A stretch of 64,000 bases of DNA from Thermoplasmata archaeon (GTDB lineage Archaea; Thermoplasmatota; Thermoplasmata; Thermoplasmatales; GCA-001856825). The first letter of the stretch is position 1; each line of letters opens with the position of its first letter. A program made the translations under genes and the position numbers. Under the pieces are notes generated by a model. The model was not told the origin of the DNA. It searched no databases and saw nothing but the letters and a program-made list of their open reading frames with translations. Positions 1 through 8,494 of this stretch are shown in pieces. Location of the stretch: positions 17,513-81,512 of the forward strand of contig JAJZYT010000006.1 of NCBI GenBank assembly GCA_021797915.1, given 5' to 3'.

Positions 1-682
1 GACCATCTATGAAAACATCCGGAGTCATGGATTGTCTCAGTATTATGTCTGCGTTTATTATCCCGAACTCCCTGCTAATGGATTCTAGAAGCTCAATATC
101 GAATTCGGATTTTCCTACTTTGGTAATGTTCAGTCCTCCTTTGTCTTTGAGCAATATGGACATCTTCGGAGGCTTCTGGTTGATCCGGATACCTTCTCTC
201 TGCAGCTCCTTGATGATGTAAGACGGATCGTACTTGAAAGGATCAAGGACGACAACGATCAGATCCACATTCCTCAGGACTGAAATGACCTCCTTCCCCC
301 TTCCTCTGCCTTCGTGCGCACCTTCGATGACCCCCGGCAAGTCAAGTATCCTGAACTTCATGTCCCTGTATTCCATCACACCTGGAACTATGGAGAGAGT
401 GGTGAAATCGAAGGCTCCGACCCTGCTTTCTGCGTTTGTGATCGCGTTCAGAATGCTGCTCTTGCCTACCGAAGGCGGACCCAGCAGGCCGATGCTCGGA
501 TAGATTCCTTTCTTTATGAAAAAACCTGTTCCTGCTCCCTTCTTGGATCTTTCTTCTCTTACCTTTTCGAGCCTCGCTATCTTTGCCTTGATCCTCCCGA
601 TGTGGTGTTCCGTAGCTTTGTTGTACTGTGTCTTCTTTATCTCTGCTTCGAGTTCCTTGATCTCATCATCAATAGCGGGCAT
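1..682 (-). CDS. DRG-family (Obg-HflX superfamily) GTP-binding protein, 3' part missing
   Basis: This is a developmentally-regulated-GTP-binding (DRG) type GTPase, a family tied to ribosomes and translation. The gene runs off the left edge, so only about the first 227 residues are visible. A charged coiled-coil-like N-terminus (about residues 5-50) is followed by a P-loop GPPSVGKS (68-75) and a G3 motif DLPG (114-117) leading into the glycine-rich EGAHEGRGKGK stretch typical of DRG proteins. The C-terminal TGS domain would lie outside the window. The ATG at 680-682 overlaps the end of the upstream methyltransferase gene by 14 bases, so the two are probably co-transcribed. Confidence 0.9.
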   Translation of the reverse strand, partial: MPAIDDEIKELEAEIKKTQYNKATEHHIGRIKAKIARLEKVREERSKKGAGTGFFIKKGIYPSIGLLGPPSVGKSSILNAITNAESRVGAFDFTTLSIVPGVMEYRDMKFRILDLPGVIEGAHEGRGRGKEVISVLRNVDLIVVVLDPFKYDPSYIIKELQREGIRINQKPPKMSILLKDKGGLNITKVGKSEFDIELLESISREFGIINADIILRQSMTPDVFIDG

Positions 683-1202
683 TTACGGTGACCTTCACCA
701 AGCTCAGGACTTCGAAATCGTAGTCCAATTCGTTCACAATCCGGAAGGAGAGTCCTTCGAACTGTCCCTTTTCTGTGTGAGATAATGAGGACTCAATATA
801 AAAAGCGTGGTTGGAATATTCACTGAATTTTTTCAGGAATTCCAAGGTCAATTCATTTCCTTTGGTGCCACCCGTCCAGGTTGGGTCGTCAGGAACTTCT
901 GAGGGAAGATAAGGAGGATTGAAAACGCACCAGTCGAATTTTCCCCTTATTCCATCGAACATATTTGTCCTGACAACATTCACCGAGAGACCGCTCTGAA
1001 TTGCGTTATTTCTCGCACACCTTGTTGCCTTGTCAGATATATCCACAAGGGTGACAACTGATCCACTCTTGGCATAGCTCAGCCCTATGATACCCGTCCC
1101 ACAACCAATTTCCAATATCCTGCCCTTTATTTCTTCAATGCCCAATAGGAGATAGGAATCGTCCTCCGGTTCGTAAACCCCAGCGCACTTCTCTATTCTC
1201 AT
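669..1202 (-). CDS. HemK/Mtq2-like protein-glutamine N5-methyltransferase (aRF1 methyltransferase)
   Basis: A class I SAM-dependent methyltransferase of the HemK/PrmC/Mtq2 family. The 177-residue length matches the short archaeal and eukaryotic form that methylates the GGQ glutamine of release factor 1. Visible signs are the N-terminal EPEDDSYLL segment, SAM-binding loop EIGCGTG (31-37), the acidic VDIS after strand 2, and the NPPYLP catalytic motif (95-100) that binds the glutamine side chain. It lies in a translation operon with aIF6 and L31e, overlapping aIF6 by 4 bases and the GTPase gene by 14. Family is secure; the exact substrate is inferred from the family. No Trm112-like partner is visible here. 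Confidence 0.88.
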   Translation of the reverse strand: MRIEKCAGVYEPEDDSYLLLGIEEIKGRILEIGCGTGIIGLSYAKSGSVVTLVDISDKATRCARNNAIQSGLSVNVVRTNMFDGIRGKFDWCVFNPPYLPSEVPDDPTWTGGTKGNELTLEFLKKFSEYSNHAFYIESSLSHTEKGQFEGLSFRIVNELDYDFEVLSLVKVTVNARY

Positions 1203-1855
1203 AGGTTTAGTGCTTCTTCAATGTTAGAAATCTCAACTGTAGTGCTGTCTTCCCCTATCAGTGCACCTTTGCTGTTTGAAACGACGGAAGCCCCGATGTA
1301 CAGACTGCCGAAGTTAGCGGTTCCTACCCTTCCCTTCACACCGAATAACTTCCCGAGTTCATCAATCTCATCATCTGTCATATTAGGAGGTATGACTAGT
1401 CCTGATGATGTGATCAGTCCGCTGGACCCAACAGTCCTGACTTCCCTGAATTTCCCCTTAACAACTTCCACCCCTAGAACCTCTCCAATTGTCCTGACAG
1501 ACTCATCGCTGAACTCTTCGTGTATGAGTGCGGCCTTGTTGTTAGCAAGAATGTTGTTCCCAACAGCATTCAGGTTGTCTTTCAGGACTGCATAGTTGAC
1601 GTCCTTAGGGATGTTCTTGAGCTCCTCTTCTGATACTATATTGCTGAAAATCATTCCGTTAGAGTTCATGACGGTCATCGAACCGAGAAGATTCGAGCCA
1701 CCGATGGTCATCTCAATAGGTTCTGTTTTGAGATAGTGTGAAGTCATGCTCTTGAAATCTCTATCGGAGTTCCTTGGCACCAGCGTATAGTCTTCCCAGG
1801 TCCTGAGATAGACCCCCAAAAAAGGAGAGTTGAATATCCTTGTAACTTGAATCAT
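1199..1855 (-). CDS. eif6: Translation initiation factor 6 (aIF6)
   Basis: aIF6 binds the large ribosomal subunit and blocks its joining to the small subunit. The 218-residue protein has the full-length pentein-like repeat fold of the family. Recognisable parts are the N-terminal NSPFLGVYLRTWEDYTLVP segment and repeated I/V-G-x-x-x-N segments such as MTVMNSNGMIFSN and ALIGEDSTTVEISN. The ATG overlaps the L31e stop by 4 bases, so the two are translated in tandem. Pairing of aIF6 with L31e is a conserved archaeal arrangement. Confidence 0.95.
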   Translation of the reverse strand: MIQVTRIFNSPFLGVYLRTWEDYTLVPRNSDRDFKSMTSHYLKTEPIEMTIGGSNLLGSMTVMNSNGMIFSNIVSEEELKNIPKDVNYAVLKDNLNAVGNNILANNKAALIHEEFSDESVRTIGEVLGVEVVKGKFREVRTVGSSGLITSSGLVIPPNMTDDEIDELGKLFGVKGRVGTANFGSLYIGASVVSNSKGALIGEDSTTVEISNIEEALNL

Positions 1856-2121
1856 GCCTGATCTGGAAGAAGTACCTCAGCTGAATTGTCCTCTTCCAGT
1901 TTCAATATCTTCACTCTCAGTTTCCTTGGAGGTTTTTCGATTCCCCTCTTCCAGATGAACTTGTTGACCGAATCGTCAATCCAAACATTATCTGAAGGAA
2001 CCTTCATAAAGCGTGCCACTTTTGTTCTTAGCAGCGATACCGCCGCAGAACTCCTTCTCTTTCTTGAAACGTAAACTACTTCCCTCAGTGATATTGTCAT
2101 CTCAACTTCTTTCTCTGCCAT
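1852..2121 (-). CDS. rpl31e: Large ribosomal subunit protein L31e
   Basis: An 89-residue archaeal/eukaryotic L31e located near the peptide exit tunnel. The family pattern is clear: REVVYVSRKRRSS near the N-terminus, the RTKVARFMKV helix, and WIDDSVNKFIWKRGIEKPPRK near the middle, where bacteria have no equivalent. It sits between L39e (upstream, 5-base gap) and aIF6 (4-base overlap) in a minus-strand translation operon. Confidence 0.95.
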   Translation of the reverse strand: MAEKEVEMTISLREVVYVSRKRRSSAAVSLLRTKVARFMKVPSDNVWIDDSVNKFIWKRGIEKPPRKLRVKILKLEEDNSAEVLLPDQA

Positions 2122-2126
2122 TCATC

Positions 2127-2282
2127 TCACTCCTTCAGCTTGTTCCTTCTCCACGTTCTCCTCTTCGGATTGGTGGTAACTCTCCTGTTTGTCTTCATCA
2201 TAACCCAGGCAGGAACCCTGGAATTCTCGTTCACTTTTGCCATCAGTCTCTTCTTCGTCGCAACATGCTTGTTTCTAGCCAA
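2127..2282 (-). CDS. rpl39e: Large ribosomal subunit protein L39e (TTG start)
   Basis: A 51-residue, strongly basic protein with the L39e sequence: [15 protein letters not shown] at the N-terminus, [14 protein letters not shown] in the middle and [11 protein letters not shown] at the end. The length is exactly that usual for L39e, which lines the peptide exit tunnel. The only in-frame start before the conserved ARNKH is TTG at 2280-2282; an in-frame TGA lies three codons upstream of it, so TTG is needed. The gene is short enough to be missed by automatic annotation. It lies between the PDCD5-like gene and L31e, as in many archaea. Confidence 0.93.
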   Translation of the reverse strand: MARNKHVATKKRLMAKVNENSRVPAWVMMKTNRRVTTNPKRRTWRRNKLKE

Positions 2283-2288
2283 ATTTAT

Positions 2289-2639
2289 TCATCTCCTCTC
2301 TATTTTTGTCTCTCTCTTTTCTGATAATCTTGCCAGGAGGGATTTCACCTCTGCGTCTGTGACCAGCCTGTTCAGACGACCCGACTGGGCAAGCATTATT
2401 ATTTGATTTTCCACGTTTTCGACCAGTTCTGGTTTCACGAGCCTGACGTTGGTCAGTCTCTCGTAAGCCTCTGGAGTCACGAATCTCTTTATGGCTTCCT
2501 GTCTCTCTTTCTCAGCCGCCCTTCGTTGGGTTGCTTCTCTTTCCTGAGCATCCTGGCTAGCGGCTGCCTGGTTCTGGAGATCCATCATCCTTCTTCTCTT
2601 GATTTCTTCTATTTCCCTATCATCGGTCAATTCTTTCAA
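2289..2639 (-). CDS. PDCD5/TFAR19-family nucleic-acid-binding protein
   Basis: A 116-residue, highly charged helical protein of the PDCD5 family, described in archaea as a DNA-binding protein. The N-terminal half is a charged helix with the typical EIEEIKRRRMMDLQNQ start. The C-terminal half forms the three-helix bundle with FVTPEAYERLTNVRLVKPE and QIIMLAQSGRL. It is found next to S19e and L39e in many archaeal genomes, as here (3-base gap after S19e). The precise cellular role in archaea is not established. Confidence 0.92.
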   Translation of the reverse strand: MKELTDDREIEEIKRRRMMDLQNQAAASQDAQEREATQRRAAEKERQEAIKRFVTPEAYERLTNVRLVKPELVENVENQIIMLAQSGRLNRLVTDAEVKSLLARLSEKRETKIERR

Positions 2640-2642
2640 CCC

Positions 2643-3089
2643 TCAGATGTATTTCTCAATTGCAGGAACCTTTTCCTTCAATGCCGCTGAAGCGTTCTTT
2701 GCTGCAGAATTGAGCAGTTTAGTTCCCGAGGAAGAAACGGATCTCCCTTTCTTGCTTTTCAGCACATACCCTAGTTTTTCAAGGTCCTGCAGTGCAGACC
2801 TCAATACCTTTCTTGATCCCTTTCCGGCGTGGTGTGCCTTGGATCCTCTGTCCACCTTTCCTCCGTATTGAGAGGCGAGCTTCTCTATCCCTATGGGTGA
2901 GTTCGTCGCAACCTTTCTGAGAACGGATGCGACTCTGATATAGTACCAGTCAGCTTCGTTCGGTCCCCGCTCCTTGTGCTGGCCGGTCTTCACTTCTTTT
3001 GCCCACTTTGGCTCTTGAATTTCCTCTGATAGCTTGTTAGAAATCTCCCTTATCAACATCTCTGGTGGTATATCCTTGAAATTGACCAT
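2643..3089 (-). CDS. rps19e: Small ribosomal subunit protein S19e
   Basis: A 148-residue archaeal/eukaryotic S19e with no bacterial counterpart. Diagnostic parts are VNFKDIPPEMLI at the N-terminus, the EADWYYIRVASVLRK helix, and the KAHHAGKGSRKVLRSALQDLEKLGYV winged-helix segment. It is the first gene of the operon S19e, PDCD5-like, L39e, L31e, aIF6, methyltransferase, GTPase. A Shine-Dalgarno-like AAGGAAGG (3098-3105, minus strand) ends eight bases before the ATG. Confidence 0.95.
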   Translation of the reverse strand: MVNFKDIPPEMLIREISNKLSEEIQEPKWAKEVKTGQHKERGPNEADWYYIRVASVLRKVATNSPIGIEKLASQYGGKVDRGSKAHHAGKGSRKVLRSALQDLEKLGYVLKSKKGRSVSSSGTKLLNSAAKNASAALKEKVPAIEKYI

Positions 3090-3120
3090 TGCTACATCCT
3101 TCCTTAACCGTATAAAGAAG

Positions 3121-3131
3121 ATATATTTAAA
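3121..3131 (-). promoter_or_regulatory. Probable box A promoter of the S19e operon
   Basis: On the minus strand the sequence TTTAAATATA lies 32-42 bases before the S19e ATG, with a good ribosome-binding site between them. Its position predicts a transcription start about ten bases before the ATG. The inference rests on sequence and spacing only. Confidence 0.6.
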
Positions 3132-3143
3132 ATTCCTCGCAAA

Positions 3144-5066
3144 TTATCTCAATCTCACGGTCTCTAAATTATAGGGAGCATAGCTTTCCACTCCGAATTT
3201 CAGAGAAAGTGCTCGCGAGAACTCCGTGGCCTTGCTTGCGTCGCCATGGTTTACTAGAATCCTCTTCGGTTTGAACTCAAGGGCTTCTATGTACTTCATG
3301 AGCTGCCTCCTGTCAGAATGGCCCGAGAATCCATCCACGGTGTCTACCCTCATTGAAACCTTGACCTCCTGGACTCCGTTGTTCCTGCGCACATTGAGTT
3401 GCTTTGTCCCCGACAGTATCCTTCTTCCGAGTGTACCCTCCGCCTGATAGCCTACAAACAGCAGGAAGTTCCTCTCATCGTCTGCCCAGTTAGAGAAGTA
3501 TTCAATGACCGGTCCACCGTTCATCATACCGGAAGTGGCTAGCACCACCAGTGGGCCAACGTCACTAACGATGTTTTCCCTCGTTTCAGGCGCATCGACC
3601 CTTGTGAAAATATCGGAGAGGAATGGGTTCTCCTTCTTGCGGGTTATCATGTCCCTCAGATTGGAGTTGAGGAATTCAGGGTAGGCTGTATGGATGCTGG
3701 TCGCCTCATAGATCATTCCGTCCAGATATACGGGCACCTTCGGAATCTCCCCCAGTCTATATTTCTCCTCAATTACGAGCATTACCTCCTGGCTCCTTCC
3801 GACTGCAAAAACAGGTATCAGCACCTTCCCCTTTGTCTCGGTCACCAGCCTTATGATCTGAGCAAGTCTCTCCCCTGCCTCCTGTCTGCTGGGCTGAAAA
3901 TCGCTCCGGCCACCGTAGGTGCTCTCCGTGACAAACGTTTCCACCCTAGGAAGCCTGCTGTCTGCAGCGTTGAACAGCCAGGAATTCATGTATTTTATGT
4001 CGCCAGACATCAACAGGTTGTGGAAGCCTTCCCCTATATGGAAATGTACAACTGAGGATCCCAGGATGTGTCCAGCATTTCTGAGTGTCACCCGGACGTC
4101 CGGAGATATGTCCGTTGTCTCGTTGTAGTTGAGAGTGACTGTGTGCCTTATCAAGTTCCTGACATCTTCCATTTTGTAGGGTATCTTCCTGTTCTCTGAC
4201 ATTCCGAGTTTAACGTAATCCATAAGCAACAGGAGCAGCAAGTCCCTCGTCGGTGCCGTCATATAAACGGGACCGTCATACCCTATGTTGAACAGATAGG
4301 GGAGGAATCCGCTGTGGTCCAAGTGAGAGTGAGTCAACACCACTCCGTCGACTGAGTTGAGTGGCCACAGCTCCGGTGCTCCGAGATAAGGTGCGCCACT
4401 TGCCGGGTCGTCAGTGTCAACGGCGCCCGGGTCGAGCCCGCAGTCTATCATTATCTTTGAATTCTTCGTCATCAGAAGCGACGAAGCCCTTCCAACTTCA
4501 CGCCATGCGCCGAGGCAAGTGAGACGGGCGAAATTCTCTCCGGGGAGAGGATCTCTGCTTATCCTCTTTGCCAAGTTCTTCAGGAATTTCCTCCGCTCAT
4601 CGGACTCAGCCTTCAGGAACTCTCTGACCATCTTTATGGTCGCACTCTTGATGGGCGGTGTCCTCATTATTCTAGGCGCCCATTTCACATCCTTTCTGAT
4701 AGTCGCTATGATCTGGGAGTTGTATAACTGAATTCTCTCCGGATCGTCGACCTCGATGATGACCTCTCCGGAATCGTGCTCAAAGAATATGTCCGAAATT
4801 GAGACATCTTCCGGAAGGATCTTTCTTATCATCTCCTCTGCTTCCTTCTCATCAACCAGGGAGGAGCTGTCTGGTCTGATTATTATCCTCTTTCTAATGG
4901 ATTGAGCAAGTTTCTTTATCTTCTCTGGGTCTTCCAGGAATCTGTAGCTCTCCTTAGAATAGAGAACCACGTTTGCTCCCTCCATATCCAGGCTAGTGTA
5001 CCCTAGTCCTGGAAAAATCGTTTCCAAGTTTTCCCTTGCGTTAGCTATGATTTCTTCATATTTCAT
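3144..5066 (-). CDS. fttA: FttA (aCPSF1): beta-CASP ribonuclease and transcription termination factor
   Basis: An archaeal CPSF73-like metallo-beta-lactamase/beta-CASP ribonuclease with N-terminal KH domains, the family shown to cleave nascent RNA and end transcription. Counting from the ATG at 5066 it has 640 residues: two KH-like regions (about 1-140), the zinc motif HSHLDH (246-251), a beta-CASP domain with STYGGR and ATSGMMNGGPV, and a C-terminal HSDRRQLMKYI and VNHGDASKA. The frame could open at a TTG 24 bases further up, but the ATG has an AAGGAA ribosome site at the right distance and matches the family N-terminus. It lies directly downstream of psmB, probably in one transcript. Confidence 0.95.
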   Translation of the reverse strand: MKYEEIIANARENLETIFPGLGYTSLDMEGANVVLYSKESYRFLEDPEKIKKLAQSIRKRIIIRPDSSSLVDEKEAEEMIRKILPEDVSISDIFFEHDSGEVIIEVDDPERIQLYNSQIIATIRKDVKWAPRIMRTPPIKSATIKMVREFLKAESDERRKFLKNLAKRISRDPLPGENFARLTCLGAWREVGRASSLLMTKNSKIMIDCGLDPGAVDTDDPASGAPYLGAPELWPLNSVDGVVLTHSHLDHSGFLPYLFNIGYDGPVYMTAPTRDLLLLLLMDYVKLGMSENRKIPYKMEDVRNLIRHTVTLNYNETTDISPDVRVTLRNAGHILGSSVVHFHIGEGFHNLLMSGDIKYMNSWLFNAADSRLPRVETFVTESTYGGRSDFQPSRQEAGERLAQIIRLVTETKGKVLIPVFAVGRSQEVMLVIEEKYRLGEIPKVPVYLDGMIYEATSIHTAYPEFLNSNLRDMITRKKENPFLSDIFTRVDAPETRENIVSDVGPLVVLATSGMMNGGPVIEYFSNWADDERNFLLFVGYQAEGTLGRRILSGTKQLNVRRNNGVQEVKVSMRVDTVDGFSGHSDRRQLMKYIEALEFKPKRILVNHGDASKATEFSRALSLKFGVESYAPYNLETVRLR

Positions 5067-5108
5067 TAAAAATTCCTTCTTTAAAAACAAAAATAATAAA
5101 AATTGTGA

Positions 5109-5768
5109 CTATTTAAGTTTCTTTATTCTTTTCTGAACCTCCTCTTCTGAAAGTTCCTTGTATCCCTCGTCTGGGGTGATCGTGACTATGTCCATTCCAT
5201 TTCCCGTAGCTGCGTCCCTCTGGAGCGAAGTTGAGACCGCCCTTATGGCAAGGTCTATTCCTTCGTCCCTGCTCATGTTGTCTCTGTAACCGTCCTCAAG
5301 GACGCCGTACACAAATGGCGATCCGGATCCTGTGCTCACAAACTTGTCCTCTACCGAGCCTCCAGCTTCGTCTATCGAAAAGACGTGCGGGGCGGTATCG
5401 TAGCCTGCAAGTATTATCTGAACGTAAAAGGGTGCAAACTTGGTCTGGTTCAGCATGTTCGCCAGTAGGGTAGATAACCCTGAGACAGATATTCTCGTTC
5501 CTTTCTTGTATTTGTACAGCTCAGCTTCTGCCTTTAGGTATCTGACGAGAGTTTGCAGGTCTCCGACAAGTCCTGCAGTGGTCATTCCGATGAAATCGTC
5601 AATCTTGTAAACCTTCTTCCCAACCTTGTGAGCAACCATGTAACCTGCTGTGACTCTGTGGTCTGCGGCGATTACTAATCCACCTTTTACAACCATCGCC
5701 AACGTTGTAGTTCCTGTTTTAAGTTCTTCCACGTATAACACCTTCTCAAAACTTACTGGACTATCCAA
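5109..5768 (-). CDS. psmB: Proteasome subunit beta
   Basis: The catalytic 20S proteasome beta subunit. The mature N-terminal threonine follows glycine in KTG-TTTLAM (Thr20 of the longest frame). The catalytic Asp (ADHRVT) and Lys (VGKKVYKID) are present, and the later STGSGSPFVYGVLE closely resembles the Thermoplasma subunit. The longest frame begins with TTG at 5768 and has a 19-residue propeptide. The box A at 5773-5784 lies too close to that codon; a GTG at 5741 would give a 10-residue propeptide, similar to the 8 residues known in Thermoplasma, and may be the true start. FttA follows. The alpha subunit is not in the window. Confidence 0.95.
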   Translation of the reverse strand: MDSPVSFEKVLYVEELKTGTTTLAMVVKGGLVIAADHRVTAGYMVAHKVGKKVYKIDDFIGMTTAGLVGDLQTLVRYLKAEAELYKYKKGTRISVSGLSTLLANMLNQTKFAPFYVQIILAGYDTAPHVFSIDEAGGSVEDKFVSTGSGSPFVYGVLEDGYRDNMSRDEGIDLAIRAVSTSLQRDAATGNGMDIVTITPDEGYKELSEEEVQKRIKKLK

Positions 5769-5772
5769 TAAG

Positions 5773-5784
5773 AATATATAATTA
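5773..5784 (-). promoter_or_regulatory. Probable box A promoter of psmB
   Basis: The minus strand reads TTATATATTCTT here. The expected start of transcription, about 25 bases on, would fall near 5752, inside the longest psmB frame. This favours the GTG at 5741 as the real start codon. Confidence 0.5.
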
Positions 5785-5989
5785 CTTCGTTACAAAGTGA
5801 AATGATCAAAAGACATGAATTGATGGTATTGCACAAAGAAGCACGGTTCGAGACCCGGTCAGGGATACCTGATTCTCGTCTGTTTTGAGTCAGAATTTAG
5901 TTAACGATAACATTATATTTCACCCTTTATTAATCCACTCGTGAGGGTTTCAAATAATTACTTTCACAGTAAAATAGAGGTGATAAACG

Positions 5990-7246
5990 ATGAATATAGA
6001 CCCAAATATCACCAAGTATCTCATGAAGGTAAAGATAGTCACCGACGGGATAGTAGAAAAACCCGATGTGGTGGGAGCTATTTTTGGCCAGACGGAGGGC
6101 TTGCTGGGTGATGAACTAGACTTAAGAGACTTGCAAAAATCAGGAAAAATAGGAAGAATAGAAGTAGATATCGAATCAAAGAACGGTAAATCTGAGGGAA
6201 CTGTTTACATTCCATCTGGGGTTGACCAGGTTGAGACGAGCATTGTAGCTGCTAGCCTGGAGACGATAGACAGGATCGGACCTTGCAAAGCGAAGGTAGA
6301 GGTTCTTAGTGTAGAGGATGTCAGGGTAGCCAAGAGAGAGAAGGTCGTCGAGAGGGCAAAGGAGATCCTTGAGAAGATGCTTGTGAACAACAAGAATCTA
6401 GGAGAAGACCTGGTCCAGACCGTAAGGAGTAAGGTGGAGAATGCTGAAATTGCGGCATATGGCCCCGACAAGCTCCCGGGAGGACCCAACTTGAACGCAA
6501 GCGAATCCATTGTTGTGGTTGAGGGAAGGAACGACGTACTGAATCTTCTGAAATTCGGCATCAAGAACACGATTGCCGTTGAAGGGACAAACATATCAAA
6601 GACTATATCTGATCTCACGAGAAAGAAGACTTCCACGGCATTCCTAGATGGAGACAGAGGGGGAGACCTGATTCTGAAGGAACTACTTCAGGTCGCTGAC
6701 CTTGACTTTGTTGCCAGAGCGCCTAGCGGATTCGAGGTGGAAGAGCTAACATACAAACAAGTGGTGAAGGCTCTCAGGGACAAATCGCCCCTTGACCAGT
6801 ACCTTGCATCCCACGGAATGCAGGAAGAACTCAAGATACTCAACACTAAGACCGAGTCTGCTCCAAAAAAGAGGGAAGAGGAGGTCATACAAGTCGTTGC
6901 TACAGCAGAACCCCGACCAAATGGTTCTGCAGACAACGGACAGAAAGCTACGGGTGCAAAAGCATACATGAAAATTCTTGACGAAGCGTCTCAGGGAAAG
7001 GAAGTCAGGTTCTATGATGACGGGTGGGAACTGATAGGCAAGCTACCGCTCAACGAGGTCATAGAGAAATTCGCTTCAATCGACAAGAAATACACCAAGA
7101 TTGTTACCGGGGGAATTGTTTCCCAGAGACTGCTGGATACAGCCTACACGAACGGGATCAGAGAGATCTACGGAATCAAACTTGGACACATTGCGAAGAG
7201 GCCAGCAGACATAAAGGTCGTAACCAAGGAATTCGGAAGGAATTAA
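5990..7246 (+). CDS. dnaG: Archaeal DnaG-type primase
   Basis: A 418-residue archaeal DnaG with a central TOPRIM domain. The glutamate of VVVEGRND (Glu178) and the acidic pair in FLDGDRGGD (Asp220, Asp222) form the metal site. The N-terminal NITKYLMKVKIVTDGIVEKPDVVGAIFGQTEGLLG block, split here across residues 6-40, is typical of archaeal DnaG, a protein reported both as a primase and as an exosome-associated RNA-binding factor. The C-terminus has a second alpha/beta region (about 325-418). A strong ribosome site GAGGTGAT (5977-5984) precedes the ATG. It is divergent from psmB. Confidence 0.95.
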   Translation: MNIDPNITKYLMKVKIVTDGIVEKPDVVGAIFGQTEGLLGDELDLRDLQKSGKIGRIEVDIESKNGKSEGTVYIPSGVDQVETSIVAASLETIDRIGPCKAKVEVLSVEDVRVAKREKVVERAKEILEKMLVNNKNLGEDLVQTVRSKVENAEIAAYGPDKLPGGPNLNASESIVVVEGRNDVLNLLKFGIKNTIAVEGTNISKTISDLTRKKTSTAFLDGDRGGDLILKELLQVADLDFVARAPSGFEVEELTYKQVVKALRDKSPLDQYLASHGMQEELKILNTKTESAPKKREEEVIQVVATAEPRPNGSADNGQKATGAKAYMKILDEASQGKEVRFYDDGWELIGKLPLNEVIEKFASIDKKYTKIVTGGIVSQRLLDTAYTNGIREIYGIKLGHIAKRPADIKVVTKEFGRN

Positions 7247-7432
7247 TTTAGATACAGCCTGAATAAATAGCATCAGCTTGATCTTTGATAAGGTCAACTG
7301 ATGATTCTCCTATTTTTCACCCAACGATCAAATAAAAGTCTGTATTTTCAGATGACATTCATATAGATTTCTATGAGACAAGAAATTTTCTAGACAATTA
7401 AATGTGTGTCAGAAACGACAATGCGGCTCAAA

Positions 7433-7729
7433 TTACATATTTAGCATCTTTCTTGCTTCATCAGAGATCATATCCAGATTCCACTGTGGTTCCCATACGA
7501 GCTCTATATCACACTGCTTCACACCAGGGAGTTCCTCCACTCTCCTCTGTGCCTCAACAAGAATCCAGTCAGTGACAGGACAGCTTGGTGCAGTCATAGT
7601 CATTCTGATGCTGACTTTGTCGTTATCGATGTCTAGATTGTAGATAAGACCCAGATTCACTATATCCACCCCTATCTCTGGATCACTGACAGTCTTCAAT
7701 GCCTCGAATACCTCATCTTTTGATACCAT
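7433..7729 (-). CDS. MIP18/SufT-like (DUF59) Fe-S assembly protein
   Basis: A 98-residue single-domain DUF59/MIP18 protein. It has the family pattern VSDPEIGVDIVNLGLIYNLDID, TMTAPSCPVTDWILVEAQRRVEELPGV and LVWEPQWNLDMISDEARKML, spread over the whole length. The lone cysteine in TAPSCPV is the conserved one. Relatives act in maturation of iron-sulfur proteins (SufT, CIA2). It stands alone between dnaG and purE, convergent with dnaG. Confidence 0.88.
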   Translation of the reverse strand: MVSKDEVFEALKTVSDPEIGVDIVNLGLIYNLDIDNDKVSIRMTMTAPSCPVTDWILVEAQRRVEELPGVKQCDIELVWEPQWNLDMISDEARKMLNM

Positions 7730-7979
7730 TTCATTAAAATTGAACTAATGTATTCATATTTTTTGTCTTTTTAATCTGCGCCTTACAACATATTTGCACA
7801 GGACTCTCTATCAAAAATTAGACTTGGCAGCTTCAAAGGGGCAATCCAAATTCGAAGTTCCCTGGATTGTGATTCGATTTCTATCTAAATGCAGTCTGCA
7901 AAAACCGATTCAATAACGGCCTCGGCAAAGATACACTTCAGGCCCATCCAGAGGAAGCTTTGGAGCGTGTGAACACATT

Positions 7980-7990
7980 ATTTATATATT
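7980..7990 (+). promoter_or_regulatory. Probable box A promoter of purE
   Basis: ATTTATATATT lies 28-38 bases before the purE ATG at 8018, so the transcript would start almost at the ATG (nearly leaderless). The 250 bases upstream back to the DUF59 gene show no further gene. Confidence 0.6.
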
Positions 7991-8017
7991 CTTATCTCAC
8001 ATTACTCTACGAGCGTA

Positions 8018-8494
8018 ATGAGAAAAGTCTCAGTTGTTATGGGTAGCACAAGCGATCTGGAAACTATGAAAGACGCAATAGTCACGCTAAAGGATTTCGG
8101 AATTGCAGTGGATTACGGAGTGTACTCAGCTCACAGATCCCCCGAAAGACTGGTAGATTATTGTTCTAACTTGAAGAAATCCGGGGTTGAGGTTGTCATA
8201 GCTGGTGCGGGAGGTGCCGCAGCGCTTCCGGGAATGATTGCTGCGCTTACCGAGCTACCTGTGATAGGAGTACCAATCATGGGCAAGACACTGAATGGGT
8301 TGGATTCGCTCTTGAGCATTGTGCAGATGCCTCCGGGAGTACCCGTGGCAACTGTTGGCATAAACTCATCCAAGAATGCGGCTCTACTTGCAATCAGGAT
8401 GATTGCCCTCTACGACGGAGAAATCAAGGGAAAGCTTGAAGAATACATAAAGAAGCAGAAGAAGGATGCGGCAGAGAAGCAGTTGGTTCTCTGA
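8018..8494 (+). CDS. purE: PurE: 5-(carboxyamino)imidazole ribonucleotide mutase / AIR carboxylase
   Basis: A 158-residue PurE of purine biosynthesis. The substrate loop MGSTSDLETM (about residues 8-17), the catalytic SAHRSPERL, the GAGGAAALPGMIAAL helix and the PPGVPVATVGI segment are all present. No purK is visible, so whether it acts on N5-CAIR (class I) or directly with CO2 (class II) cannot be settled from this window. Its stop directly abuts the end of the convergent lhr gene. Confidence 0.94.
   Translation: MRKVSVVMGSTSDLETMKDAIVTLKDFGIAVDYGVYSAHRSPERLVDYCSNLKKSGVEVVIAGAGGAAALPGMIAALTELPVIGVPIMGKTLNGLDSLLSIVQMPPGVPVATVGINSSKNAALLAIRMIALYDGEIKGKLEEYIKKQKKDAAEKQLVL

Noticed and set aside
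5845..5890. Sequence GGTTCGAGACC resembling a tRNA T arm
   Set aside because: No flanking acceptor, anticodon or D stems form a cloverleaf.
7265..7310. Possible hairpin after dnaG (CAGCTTGATC ... GGTCAACTG)
   Set aside because: Base pairing is broken by mismatches and there is no clear U-run; not a convincing terminator or RNA element.
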